Shown here in pieces: positions 1 through 6,739 of a stretch of 64,000 nt of DNA (positions are counted from its first letter, which is position 1; every line of letters starts with the position of its first letter). The notes under the pieces are model-generated. The model saw nothing but the letters and a program-made list of their open reading frames with translations. It ran no database searches and was not told where the DNA came from. The position numbers and the translations under genes are program-made. The DNA is from a virus. The stretch is from positions 29,678-93,677 of the IMG/VR virus record IMGVR_UViG_3300010885_020237; one strand, given 5' to 3'.

Positions 1-1438
1 GATTTGGAGAAGTCATTATTTCTTGAGCAATCTCGTACCAATTTTCAATACCAGAATTAGAAAGAATTTTCTTAAATGGAGCTTCGGCAGCTTTAATAAT
101 AATGTTGTATGCGATATCTTCAGCGCCAACTCTGTTATTACTCTTTAATTTTTGAGCTGCTCTATATAAAGCTATTCCACCTCCTGGTACAATACCATCA
201 GCTAATGCTGCTTTTGTTGCATATAAAGCATCTTCAACTCGGTCTTTCTTTTCTTTGATTTCAATATCAGAATTTCCTCCTACATTAATGATAGCAACTC
301 CGCCGATTAATTTACCAAGTCTTTCTTGTAACTTTTCTTTTTCGTAGAAAGAAGTGGCTTTTTCAATCTGTTCTTTGATTTCTTCAGCTCTTTTTTCAAT
401 TGCTTCTTGATCCCCTTTACCATCTACAATTGTAGTCTCTTCTTTAGATACTGTAGCCATTCTAGCGGTACCTAAAAACTGAGCCAATTGCGTAGGAACT
501 AATTTATCTAATTTGTGTCCTTTGTCTTTTGAAATTACTTGACCTCCAGTAAGAATTGCAATATCTTCTAAGATTAAGGTTTTTCTTTCTCCGAAGTCTG
601 GTGCTTTAACAGCTACAACTTGAACGATACCTCTCATCTTATTAACAATAAGAGTAGCTAATGCTTCATCTCCAAAATCTTCAGCGATGATTAGTAAAGG
701 CTTGCTTTCTGAATTGGCTTTAGTTAAAACTTGCAGTAATTCTTGAGCAGTAGAGATTCTACCGTCGTATAACATTACATAAGGATTCTCTAATCCAGCT
801 TGCATCGTTGTGTTGTTGGTTACAAAATAAGGAGATTTATATCCTCTATCGAATTGCATACCTTCAACAATTTCTAAACTGGTTTCTCCTGTTTTAGATT
901 CTTCAATGGTTACTACACCTTCACGACCAACTTTTTCAATAGCAGTTGCAATTAAGTTACCAATCTCTTCATCGTTATTTCCAGAGATGGTTGCTACTTG
1001 CTTGATTTGAGCTTGAGAAGATACATCTTCTGATTTGCTTTTAACCTCTTTAATAATCTCTTCTACTGCTTCATCGATAGCAATTTTAATTTCTACAGCG
1101 TTAGTACCTTGACGAATGTTTTTTAAACCTTCTTCAACGATAGCAGTTGCTAATAGAGTAGAAGTGGTAGTTCCATCACCTGCTTCATTAGCAGATTTGA
1201 TACTTACTTCTTTTACAAGTTGTGCACCTAAATCTTCGATATCGTCTTCCAATTTATGAAATGCTTTTGCAACTGTAACTCCATCTTTAGTAACTTTTAC
1301 TTCTCCGCTTTGTTCTTTGATTAGAACTGTTCTACCACCTGGTCCTAATGTAGAGGATACAGATTGATTTAATTTTTGAATTCCTAATAATAACTTTTCT
1401 TTTAAGTCAGTACCGAATGCGTTTTGCGTTGTACTCAT
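1..1438 (-). CDS. groEL: GroEL chaperonin (Hsp60), C-terminus off the left edge
   Basis: ATP-driven group I chaperonin that folds proteins inside a double ring closed by GroES. My own translation from the ATG at 1436-1438 starts [15 protein letters not shown] and stays open to the window edge, giving 479 residues of the usual ~540. The ATP site motif AGDGTTT is at about residues 86-92, LGPGGRT at 31-37, and [15 protein letters not shown] followed by VPGGGIAL near the visible end, which keeps the catalytic aspartate of VEDAL. The GroES gene lies just upstream (14 nt apart), so transcript order is groES-groEL as in bacteria. LGPGGRT instead of LGPKGRN and the unusual N-terminus suggest a viral rather than recently captured copy. 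The family call is near certain; only the flexible C-terminal tail is unseen. Confidence 0.97.
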   Translation of the reverse strand, partial: MSTTQNAFGTDLKEKLLLGIQKLNQSVSSTLGPGGRTVLIKEQSGEVKVTKDGVTVAKAFHKLEDDIEDLGAQLVKEVSIKSANEAGDGTTTSTLLATAIVEEGLKNIRQGTNAVEIKIAIDEAVEEIIKEVKSKSEDVSSQAQIKQVATISGNNDEEIGNLIATAIEKVGREGVVTIEESKTGETSLEIVEGMQFDRGYKSPYFVTNNTTMQAGLENPYVMLYDGRISTAQELLQVLTKANSESKPLLIIAEDFGDEALATLIVNKMRGIVQVVAVKAPDFGERKTLILEDIAILTGGQVISKDKGHKLDKLVPTQLAQFLGTARMATVSKEETTIVDGKGDQEAIEKRAEEIKEQIEKATSFYEKEKLQERLGKLIGGVAIINVGGNSDIEIKEKKDRVEDALYATKAALADGIVPGGGIALYRAAQKLKSNNRVGAEDIAYNIIIKAAEAPFKKILSNSGIENWYEIAQEIMTSPN

Positions 1439-1452
1439 AGTCTTTATTTAGT

Positions 1453-1746
1453 TTAGTTTACCACAGCTAATACGTCTGTGTCTTTTGTTAAGAAATAGTC
1501 TTCTCCTTCTATTGTGATTTTCATTGAACCCATTTTAGGGATCAAAACTTTTTGTCCAACTTGTAAGCTAGATTCTACTTGTGTGTCTGTGTGCCAGTTA
1601 TAGGTTTTACTTACTGCTACTACTTCACCCATTTCAGGACGTTCTTTGCCCAAGTCAGGTAATACGATATTTCCATAGGTTTGTTCTTGTTCTTCGATTG
1701 GTTTCAAAACTAGAAAACCATTCATCGGTTGTAATTTTTGACTCAT
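1453..1746 (-). CDS. groES: GroES co-chaperonin
   Basis: Heptameric lid of the GroEL folding chamber. The 97-residue length is typical of bacterial GroES (T4 gp31 is longer). The N-terminal strand LQPMNGFLVLKP is followed by the mobile loop YGNIVLPD, whose IVL tripeptide is the hydrophobic anchor that binds the GroEL apical domain. GEVVAVS and the end strand TDVLAVVN match the family core. It directly precedes groEL on the same transcript, so the phage carries a complete matched chaperonin pair. The start follows an A-rich leader with no Shine-Dalgarno. Confidence 0.96.
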   Translation of the reverse strand: MSQKLQPMNGFLVLKPIEEQEQTYGNIVLPDLGKERPEMGEVVAVSKTYNWHTDTQVESSLQVGQKVLIPKMGSMKITIEGEDYFLTKDTDVLAVVN

Positions 1747-1755
1747 TTTTATTTT

Positions 1756-1962
1756 TTATGATTGTGGTAATAATTCTGTCTCTATTTCTAGTTCATGTAT
1801 CTTTTCACAGAAATACATTAAGTTTTCTCGTTTGAATACATAATCGCTATAAAGTAATTCTTTAGCTAAATCAACATTCTTAATTGATTCCTCTTTAAAC
1901 ACTCGTTTAATTAGAAACAGATCTTCGTTTACTTTAATAAAGTTTTTACAGATTGAAAACAT
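1756..1962 (-). CDS. hypothetical protein, 68 aa
   Basis: A small ORF 9 nt upstream of groES, packed between hsp20 and groES in the same orientation. It is rich in Lys, Glu and Leu, looks helical, and has no signal peptide or membrane segment. I recognise no domain. Its position inside a chaperone cluster suggests co-expression with the folding genes, but nothing in the sequence shows a chaperone function. Confidence 0.6.
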   Translation of the reverse strand: MFSICKNFIKVNEDLFLIKRVFKEESIKNVDLAKELLYSDYVFKRENLMYFCEKIHELEIETELLPQS

Positions 1963-1987
1963 AACTTAGATACTTGGTAGGACTTAC

Positions 1988-2416
1988 TTAGTCTTTTAAT
2001 AATTGTTTCGGTGTCTTGATTTGGATTTGTTTTACTGCCTGTCCTTCAGCTGTAGGAATAGTTAATATTAATAATCCTTTGTCTAACGAAGCTTCTAACT
2101 TATTTAGATCAAATTTAGGGGCAATTTTCCATGTAAGGTTAAAAGAAGATCTTTTAATTCCTCTATAAATTGAGGTGTCTTGATTTTCGTACTCAGGTTT
2201 TTCATACGTAATACGTAGTTCGTCTCCTTCAACTAGGATACTGATATCAGACTTATTAATACCTACTGCGGCTACTTCAAATCGAATGCCGTCTTTTGTT
2301 TCGTAAATGTCTACTGGGTGTGTTACTTTCTGCGTTATTGCAGAGAAATGTGATTGTGCGTCAAATAGATCCTTCCATAATAGGTCAAACGTTGGATCAA
2401 ATGTTCTAAATGTCAT
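1988..2416 (-). CDS. small heat-shock protein (Hsp20/alpha-crystallin)
   Basis: ATP-independent holdase that binds unfolding proteins in large oligomers. The 142-residue length is normal. An N-terminal arm with FDLLWKDLF is followed by the alpha-crystallin domain from about residue 35 (HPVDIYETKDGIRFEVAAVG) to about 125. The hallmark GLLILTIP (G-x-L strand) lies near residues 114-121, and a C-terminal extension ends in KTPKQLLKD. Its neighbours groES and groEL make this a three-gene proteostasis block. Small HSPs are common in T4-like environmental phages; their exact role in infection is unproven. Confidence 0.94.
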   Translation of the reverse strand: MTFRTFDPTFDLLWKDLFDAQSHFSAITQKVTHPVDIYETKDGIRFEVAAVGINKSDISILVEGDELRITYEKPEYENQDTSIYRGIKRSSFNLTWKIAPKFDLNKLEASLDKGLLILTIPTAEGQAVKQIQIKTPKQLLKD

Positions 2417-2540
2417 AATTTTAGTTTTTGTGTTCCCTCTTGGGTGAACGATTTAATAATTGGTTCATAACTAAAGGCCTACCAAGTACCTTATTTTCTA
2501 TAAATATACAAACTTTATGTTTGATAAAGAAATTTAAATT
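2417..2540 (-). promoter_or_regulatory. hsp20 leader with ATATTTATA motif
   Basis: 124 bases between the HNH gene stop and the hsp20 start, the longest leader in the left end apart from those of the GIY-YIG genes. It holds an ATATTTATA copy (2499-2507, minus sense). Downstream of it are a short hairpin AAGG/CCUU with CUUGG in its loop and a GUUC/GAAC hairpin with CCAAG in its loop. These could pair, but the helices are only 4-5 bp, so the fold is weakly supported. No ORF is seen here. Confidence 0.35.
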
Positions 2541-3206
2541 TTAGGTGTAGTTCCATTTATATCCTCCTGATATTCTATTGTTTTTGATAGCCACGTGAAT
2601 ATTAGAATTGTTTACACCGATAAAATCTGCAGCTTTTTTTAGCGATTGAAATGTACTAATTATCTCCATCGTATCTTTATTAAGCATATTCACACTTTTT
2701 ATATTATGAGCAAGTTTTCCGACTTTAGATTCTCTTAATCTTCTTATACCGTCTTCTGTCATATTATGAGGTTTTCTTAGTTTCTGTTTTTGTTCCTCTG
2801 TTCTTTTTTGACCTTTAACAGCTAAGCCTACTTTTGCAGCATGTTCTTTACTTTTTTTCTTTCCTTTTAACGCTTTAGATATTGCTTTAGAGTGAGCTAG
2901 TCTGGCTTCTTCATAACATCTTGAAGATATTATAATCCAATGTTCTTTAGGCGTTGATCCTCTACCATTACACATTCTCCAAAAAGAAAAAGCTCTAGAT
3001 TGAATATTTTCATCTAATCTATATAAAAGCCAATGCGCAATAAAATGCTCTCTTGCTGTTAATCTAACTATATTTTCTTCAATATCTAACCCATTTTCTG
3101 ATTTAGGCTTTATATGATGCCTTTCGAAGTAAGGTAAAGTTTTATATTCTCTATTTTTAGCTTTATCAATTAGGTTATCGTAATGTTTTCTGTAATCCAC
3201 TTTCAT
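2541..3206 (-). CDS. HNH homing endonuclease with NUMOD modules
   Basis: Free-standing mobile endonuclease that would cut an allele lacking it and copy itself by repair. The HNH core lies at residues ~25-60: FERHHIKPKS, then the Asn-containing ENIVRLTAREHFIAHWLL. Two NUMOD3-like DNA-contact repeats follow (SKAISKALKGKKKS and HAAKVGLAVKGQKRTEEQ, ~108-145). The C-terminal NUMOD1-like helix-turn-helix (TFQSLKKAADFIGVNNSNI, ~186-215) ends in GGYKW. It sits directly downstream of the DNA polymerase gene. The ATG begins immediately after an ATATTTATT copy. The reading frame is intact. Confidence 0.9.
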   Translation of the reverse strand: MKVDYRKHYDNLIDKAKNREYKTLPYFERHHIKPKSENGLDIEENIVRLTAREHFIAHWLLYRLDENIQSRAFSFWRMCNGRGSTPKEHWIIISSRCYEEARLAHSKAISKALKGKKKSKEHAAKVGLAVKGQKRTEEQKQKLRKPHNMTEDGIRRLRESKVGKLAHNIKSVNMLNKDTMEIISTFQSLKKAADFIGVNNSNIHVAIKNNRISGGYKWNYT

Positions 3207-3215
3207 AATAAATAT
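3206..3215 (-). promoter_or_regulatory. ATATTTATT intergenic motif abutting HNH start
   Basis: The minus strand reads CATATTTATTATG, so the motif touches the HNH start codon. If it were a -10 box it could not make a leader for this ORF. It may instead mark the old junction into which the endonuclease gene inserted, or a 3' signal of polA. Confidence 0.35.
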
Positions 3216-3241
3216 GTAGATTGGATGTTTTTAGCATTACT

Positions 3242-5554
3242 CTAATGTCCTTCAAGCCAGTTTTTGGCTAAAGATGGTACAGCAATTAATGGGACGTCCA
3301 ATTTGGTTGTATTCTCCATTTTATCCTGTATAATAGCTGCGGCTTCTGCTGCTCTTTCATATTCTACTTCTATGATTAACTGATCGTGGATTTGCGCGCA
3401 GACCCAACCTTTAATGCCTTTTGCGATAAACTCTCTATTTATATGTATAGCTGCTCTATTTACTATAGATGCAGCTAAACCTTGTATTTGTACATTACAG
3501 CTATTATTTAGTCCATTTTTATAGTCTCTATATAATTTAGTTATTTGATCTTCTCCAAATTCATAAGATAGTTGTTTTTTTATATTCCAATCTAATAAAG
3601 AATCCCCTAATTCAGCATATATTTCTTTTACTTTAGGCAAGTGTCTTATTCTACCTACTTGAGTTTTTATATAACCAAATTCTTTTACATATTTAACTGA
3701 ATTCTCCATCCATTTTTTTAATTTTGGAAATCCATTTAAATAACCGTCTACTAATTTTTTAGCATCTTTAGTAGGAATATCTAAATTTTTACCTAAAGCA
3801 TACGGTGACATTCCATAAGGAATACCTAGAGCATAGGCTTTTGCTTTATTTCTAATTTTTGGTTTGTGTTTTCTTAAAAAATTATCAGCTTTTTTATCTG
3901 GAGAATAGTCGTATAATTTTTCTGTTTGAATAGCTATTGTACAATAGAAATCCCATCCATTTTTAAAGATATCGATTAATCCTATATCACCTGAGACATG
4001 TGCAAATACACTCGGCTCTAGAGAAGAGTAATCATCATCGACAAATATATTGTGTTCATCAGGAATAAAAAATGCTCTAACTCTATTATTATACTCTAAT
4101 ACAATTGGATCATCATCGCCTTCTTCTTTTGGTCTAGGTAACTGTTGAGCATCAGATCCGTAGCGGCCAGAAACTGTACCATGTTGTTTGTAACTAAAAT
4201 AGTAACGGCCATCTTCTTGAGCGTCTAAGAATCTTTCCACATAAGTAGATTTAATCTTTAATAATTTATTATAGATTCTTAAGTTTCTTGCCCATTCTTC
4301 TGTATCTCCAATTAATTGGATCATGTCATCATCAAATTGTGGCTTTCCACCTTTTGTAGTAGATAATGCTTTTATGCCCAAAGCTTTGAATGCAATTTCA
4401 CCTAATTGATCTTTAGACTGTATGTTAAACCAATTACCGTCATTAGATTCTTTCCATAGTTTTAATTGTATTTTTACAATTTGATCCTTATCAAGCATTT
4501 GAGCATCACCGTGAAGTAAGAACTGTTTTACTGCGCTATCTGGGATTCTTAAAATATTTGCATTAGCTATATTGTACTTACCACTTTTCTCTGACTTTGG
4601 AAAGTCTATACCGCTTTGATTGATTAATTCTATGGCAAATGTTCCTCTATTGTTTGCGGGGAATTCCTGCGCCGCTTTTAACATGATCCAGTTCTTTACT
4701 TCAGCGTAACTAAGTAACTGATCCATAACCTTAGTTCTGTGATCCTCTAGAGCTTGTGTAACTTCTTCTTTTGTTCTACGAATAAGATCCATATCCAATT
4801 TAACACCTATACTTTCCATTGGAATGGTTACCTCTTTGTAAAGTGGCATTACTTCATCTTCAAAAAAGAAGGCTTCTAATCCCTGATCGTAAAGGTCTTT
4901 TATAAAGTGATTGTATACTCTAAGTGTTAAATCTGTATCTGCTGCAGCATATTCGGCTAATATGTTAATATCAGCTTTCCATATCTCGTAATTTTCTCTT
5001 GTAACAGAACCACCATTTTCTTTGATCGATGATTTTAGCGCAAGCTGCTCTTCATTGGCAGCTTTTTCTATATCAAGTCCAAGTTCTGTTTGAATCATTT
5101 TAGCAATACTTTTTAATCCAAATGGAGAATTGGATCCAAATCCAGCTCCTTCTTCATTTACAGTATGAACTAATAACATTGTATCAGCGTGTAAGGAATC
5201 TAACAAATCAATGCCGTAAAAACACTTAATAAATCTGCCATCGAAAGAAAAATTATGAGCGATTAATTTTTTACCATGAAGTAAATTAAGTATTTTTTTA
5301 GCTATATCATGACATGATACGCCGTCTACAGTATTTTCTATAAGAGAATTTGATTCTTTATCATATAATAGTGTAGGCAAATAATATCCATAGCCCTCTA
5401 TTGCTGATATAGACAGACCTATTATTTTTCCTTTTCTAGGATTTAAACTGTTAGTTTCAGTGTCTATTGATATTATGTCATAACTTTTTATATGGTCAAC
5501 TAGATTTTTGATATCTTCTTTTGTTGAAACATGTACATACTTTTTATTTATCAT
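3242..5554 (-). CDS. polA: DNA polymerase I, family A, with 3'-5' exonuclease
   Basis: Presumed replicative polymerase with proofreading. The exonuclease domain shows Exo I DTET (31-34), Exo II HNFSFD (100-105) and Exo III YAAAD (202-206). The polymerase shows SGRYGSDAQQLP (462-473), motif A DYSSLEP (catalytic D508, E513), motif B with R568, K572, Y580, and motif C HDQ (H723, D724). There is no N-terminal 5'-nuclease domain; that activity is in the separate gene at 11135-12163. Two motif residues are unusual: Leu576 at the position of E. coli Phe762, and Gln725 where HDE is usual. The gene is flanked on both sides by homing endonucleases, and the GIY-YIG stop overlaps its start by 11 nt. It replaces the family B polymerase expected in a T4-like phage. 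Confidence 0.96.
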   Translation of the reverse strand: MINKKYVHVSTKEDIKNLVDHIKSYDIISIDTETNSLNPRKGKIIGLSISAIEGYGYYLPTLLYDKESNSLIENTVDGVSCHDIAKKILNLLHGKKLIAHNFSFDGRFIKCFYGIDLLDSLHADTMLLVHTVNEEGAGFGSNSPFGLKSIAKMIQTELGLDIEKAANEEQLALKSSIKENGGSVTRENYEIWKADINILAEYAAADTDLTLRVYNHFIKDLYDQGLEAFFFEDEVMPLYKEVTIPMESIGVKLDMDLIRRTKEEVTQALEDHRTKVMDQLLSYAEVKNWIMLKAAQEFPANNRGTFAIELINQSGIDFPKSEKSGKYNIANANILRIPDSAVKQFLLHGDAQMLDKDQIVKIQLKLWKESNDGNWFNIQSKDQLGEIAFKALGIKALSTTKGGKPQFDDDMIQLIGDTEEWARNLRIYNKLLKIKSTYVERFLDAQEDGRYYFSYKQHGTVSGRYGSDAQQLPRPKEEGDDDPIVLEYNNRVRAFFIPDEHNIFVDDDYSSLEPSVFAHVSGDIGLIDIFKNGWDFYCTIAIQTEKLYDYSPDKKADNFLRKHKPKIRNKAKAYALGIPYGMSPYALGKNLDIPTKDAKKLVDGYLNGFPKLKKWMENSVKYVKEFGYIKTQVGRIRHLPKVKEIYAELGDSLLDWNIKKQLSYEFGEDQITKLYRDYKNGLNNSCNVQIQGLAASIVNRAAIHINREFIAKGIKGWVCAQIHDQLIIEVEYERAAEAAAIIQDKMENTTKLDVPLIAVPSLAKNWLEGH

Positions 5555-6188
5555 AAATGAATTTTACCTTTATTTTATTTTTATTCCACGTAGAAATTGT
5601 AGCTGACGATCTATTAAAAAATTCAGCTGCATCTTGTATAGTTAAGAAAACAGTGCCAGATTCTATACACAGTACTTTTTGCGCTCTACCATTAGAGGAT
5701 CCTGATATCTTTTTGGATTGAGTGATCTTTCTTTCATTAGTCCATAAATCCTGAAATTTTTTCTTATAATCAGCTGTTGCATATTTTATTTTTAATTTAT
5801 CGCCTAATTCACGAGCGATTTTTTTATCTTTCATAGGATTATGAAATCTCATAAATTGTGATTGTTCTGGTCTTTTTTTACCAAACATTATACATTTGTC
5901 TCCCGATCCAGATCCACTTGCTGATGCACATTGCATTGAGTAATATGGCTTTTTAAAAAGTTTATCCAATAAAAGCTGCTCTTGTAAATACGCCTCTTCT
6001 CTAGTTGCATATTCATTTAATATTTCGTATTCAAACATATTATATTTTAAATACGCTCTTTGCATTATAGAATTTCCATGTGTACCTTTAGTTAATTCTC
6101 GAAAATGATCTTTCATTCTCCTTTTTAAATTATTAGTAGATCCAATTTGTTTCCATGGACCTATTTTAATTTGATATACTACATTCAT
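5544..6188 (-). CDS. GIY-YIG homing endonuclease (copy 1)
   Basis: Site-specific mobile nuclease. I start at the ATG of MNVVYQIKIG (6188); the in-frame TTG at 6206 lies inside an RNA helix and is unlikely. The N-terminal catalytic module is diverged: VVYQIKIG then KQIGSTNNLKRRMKDH, where Gln replaces the Tyr of YIG but the R and H of the family are present, and the Glu of EEAYLQEQ follows. NUMOD3-like NPMKDKK is central, and a NUMOD1-like HTH (LTIQDAAEFFNRSSATI) is C-terminal. The stop overlaps the polA start by 11 nt, so translation may be coupled. A structured RNA lies 12 nt upstream. Confidence 0.85.
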   Translation of the reverse strand: MNVVYQIKIGPWKQIGSTNNLKRRMKDHFRELTKGTHGNSIMQRAYLKYNMFEYEILNEYATREEAYLQEQLLLDKLFKKPYYSMQCASASGSGSGDKCIMFGKKRPEQSQFMRFHNPMKDKKIARELGDKLKIKYATADYKKKFQDLWTNERKITQSKKISGSSNGRAQKVLCIESGTVFLTIQDAAEFFNRSSATISTWNKNKIKVKFIYDK

Positions 6189-6199
6189 AAAATAAAAAT

Positions 6200-6289
6200 G
6201 GTTCAAAAAAACAAAGGAGCTCTAACCTTCCTAAGTTTAAATGAACCAATAAGTTTATAACAGATAACTAGTTAGAGTAGTTTCTATCC
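6200..6289 (-). ncRNA. kissing-loop RNA element A, leader of GIY-YIG copy 1
   Basis: Read on the minus strand. Hairpin 1 has an outer helix GGAUA/UAUCU (plus 6285-6289 with 6262-6266), a GAAA-type asymmetric bulge, and an inner helix ACUA/UAGU closing the 7-nt loop CUCUAAC (6271-6277). Hairpin 2 is GGUUCA/UGAACC (6242-6247 with 6200-6205), and its large loop contains GUUAGAG (6220-6226), the exact complement of the hairpin 1 loop. Element B at 13820-13911 has the same order of helices with different bases in the inner helix, hairpin 2 and kissing helix, so the fold is supported by compensatory change. It ends 12 nt before the GIY-YIG start. I match it to no named family. It may control translation of the nuclease or be a mobile RNA partner. 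Confidence 0.72.
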
Positions 6290-6291
6290 AT

Positions 6292-6300
6292 TATAAATAT
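6292..6300 (-). promoter_or_regulatory. ATATTTATA motif before RNA element A
   Basis: Lies between the 62-aa gene stop (6308) and the first base of RNA element A, only about 2 nt from the RNA's outer helix. The same arrangement occurs before element B. Confidence 0.4.
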
Positions 6301-6307
6301 GCAATCT

Positions 6308-6496
6308 CTATTCTTTTTTACTGTATGGAAATAATTCGTTTAATTTATCCTGTCTTCTTTTACAACCGCAATCTTCTTCTCCTAGCGCTTTAGCTATTTT
6401 ATCTGCTAATACATCTATTTTTAGCGCATGAGTTATTTTTGCGATAGTATCACCTAGACCTTTAGGTTCTAAATTATCTTCATCATTTTTTTTCAT
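6308..6496 (-). CDS. small phage protein with CGCKRR motif, 62 aa
   Basis: I start at the ATG giving MKKNDEDNLEPKGLGD; upstream extension would only overlap the previous gene further. Residues ~13-62 carry GLGDTIAKITHALKID, then ADKIAKALGEEDCGCKRRQD and LNELFPY. This compact helical pattern with a CxC pair recurs in small hypothetical proteins of many phages as far as I know, but I know no function. Its start codon lies inside the 3' end of the preceding membrane-protein gene (14-nt overlap containing an A8 run), which indicates translational coupling. Confidence 0.75.
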   Translation of the reverse strand: MKKNDEDNLEPKGLGDTIAKITHALKIDVLADKIAKALGEEDCGCKRRQDKLNELFPYSKKE

Positions 6497-6689
6497 CTTC
6501 AATTTGCTTTTTGGCAATAACTTCACCAAATTTAGTACTAATTGCAATGGTTATAATACCCATTTGTTGCCACATTGATTCTAAATCTTTTTTAAGTTTA
6601 TTAATTAACCTAAATTGATATACTTGCATCACCATTAATAAGGTAATAATAAGCAAGTAAAAATTCTCGAGTGTAATATTAATTGTCAT
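6483..6689 (-). CDS. small single-pass membrane protein
   Basis: About 68 residues, starting MTINITLENF; an upstream in-frame TTG would add two residues. A hydrophobic segment FYLLIITLLMVMQVYQF (~residues 10-26) is followed by a charged, coiled-coil-like tail (LINKLKKDLESMWQQ) ending EDEKK. The topology is N-out or N-in, undetermined. It overlaps the 62-aa gene by 14 nt at an A8 run. The size and topology would fit a holin- or spanin-like accessory, but no motif proves lysis function and no lysozyme gene is adjacent. Confidence 0.65.
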   Translation of the reverse strand: MTINITLENFYLLIITLLMVMQVYQFRLINKLKKDLESMWQQMGIITIAISTKFGEVIAKKQIEDEKK

Positions 6690-6739
6690 AACCAAATATA
6701 AACTTTAATTTTGTAATTTTATTATTTTAATTTTATGTA

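Noticed and set aside
1-1746. Window being a bacterial chromosome because of groES-groEL
   Set aside because: The rest of the window is tail, baseplate and phage replication genes in one orientation; the GroEL sequence itself is diverged from bacterial forms.
2541-6206. A group I or II intron in polA, suggested by flanking homing endonucleases
   Set aside because: polA is a single uninterrupted frame with all motifs in order; the nucleases lie outside it and the RNA element lacks the conserved intron cores.
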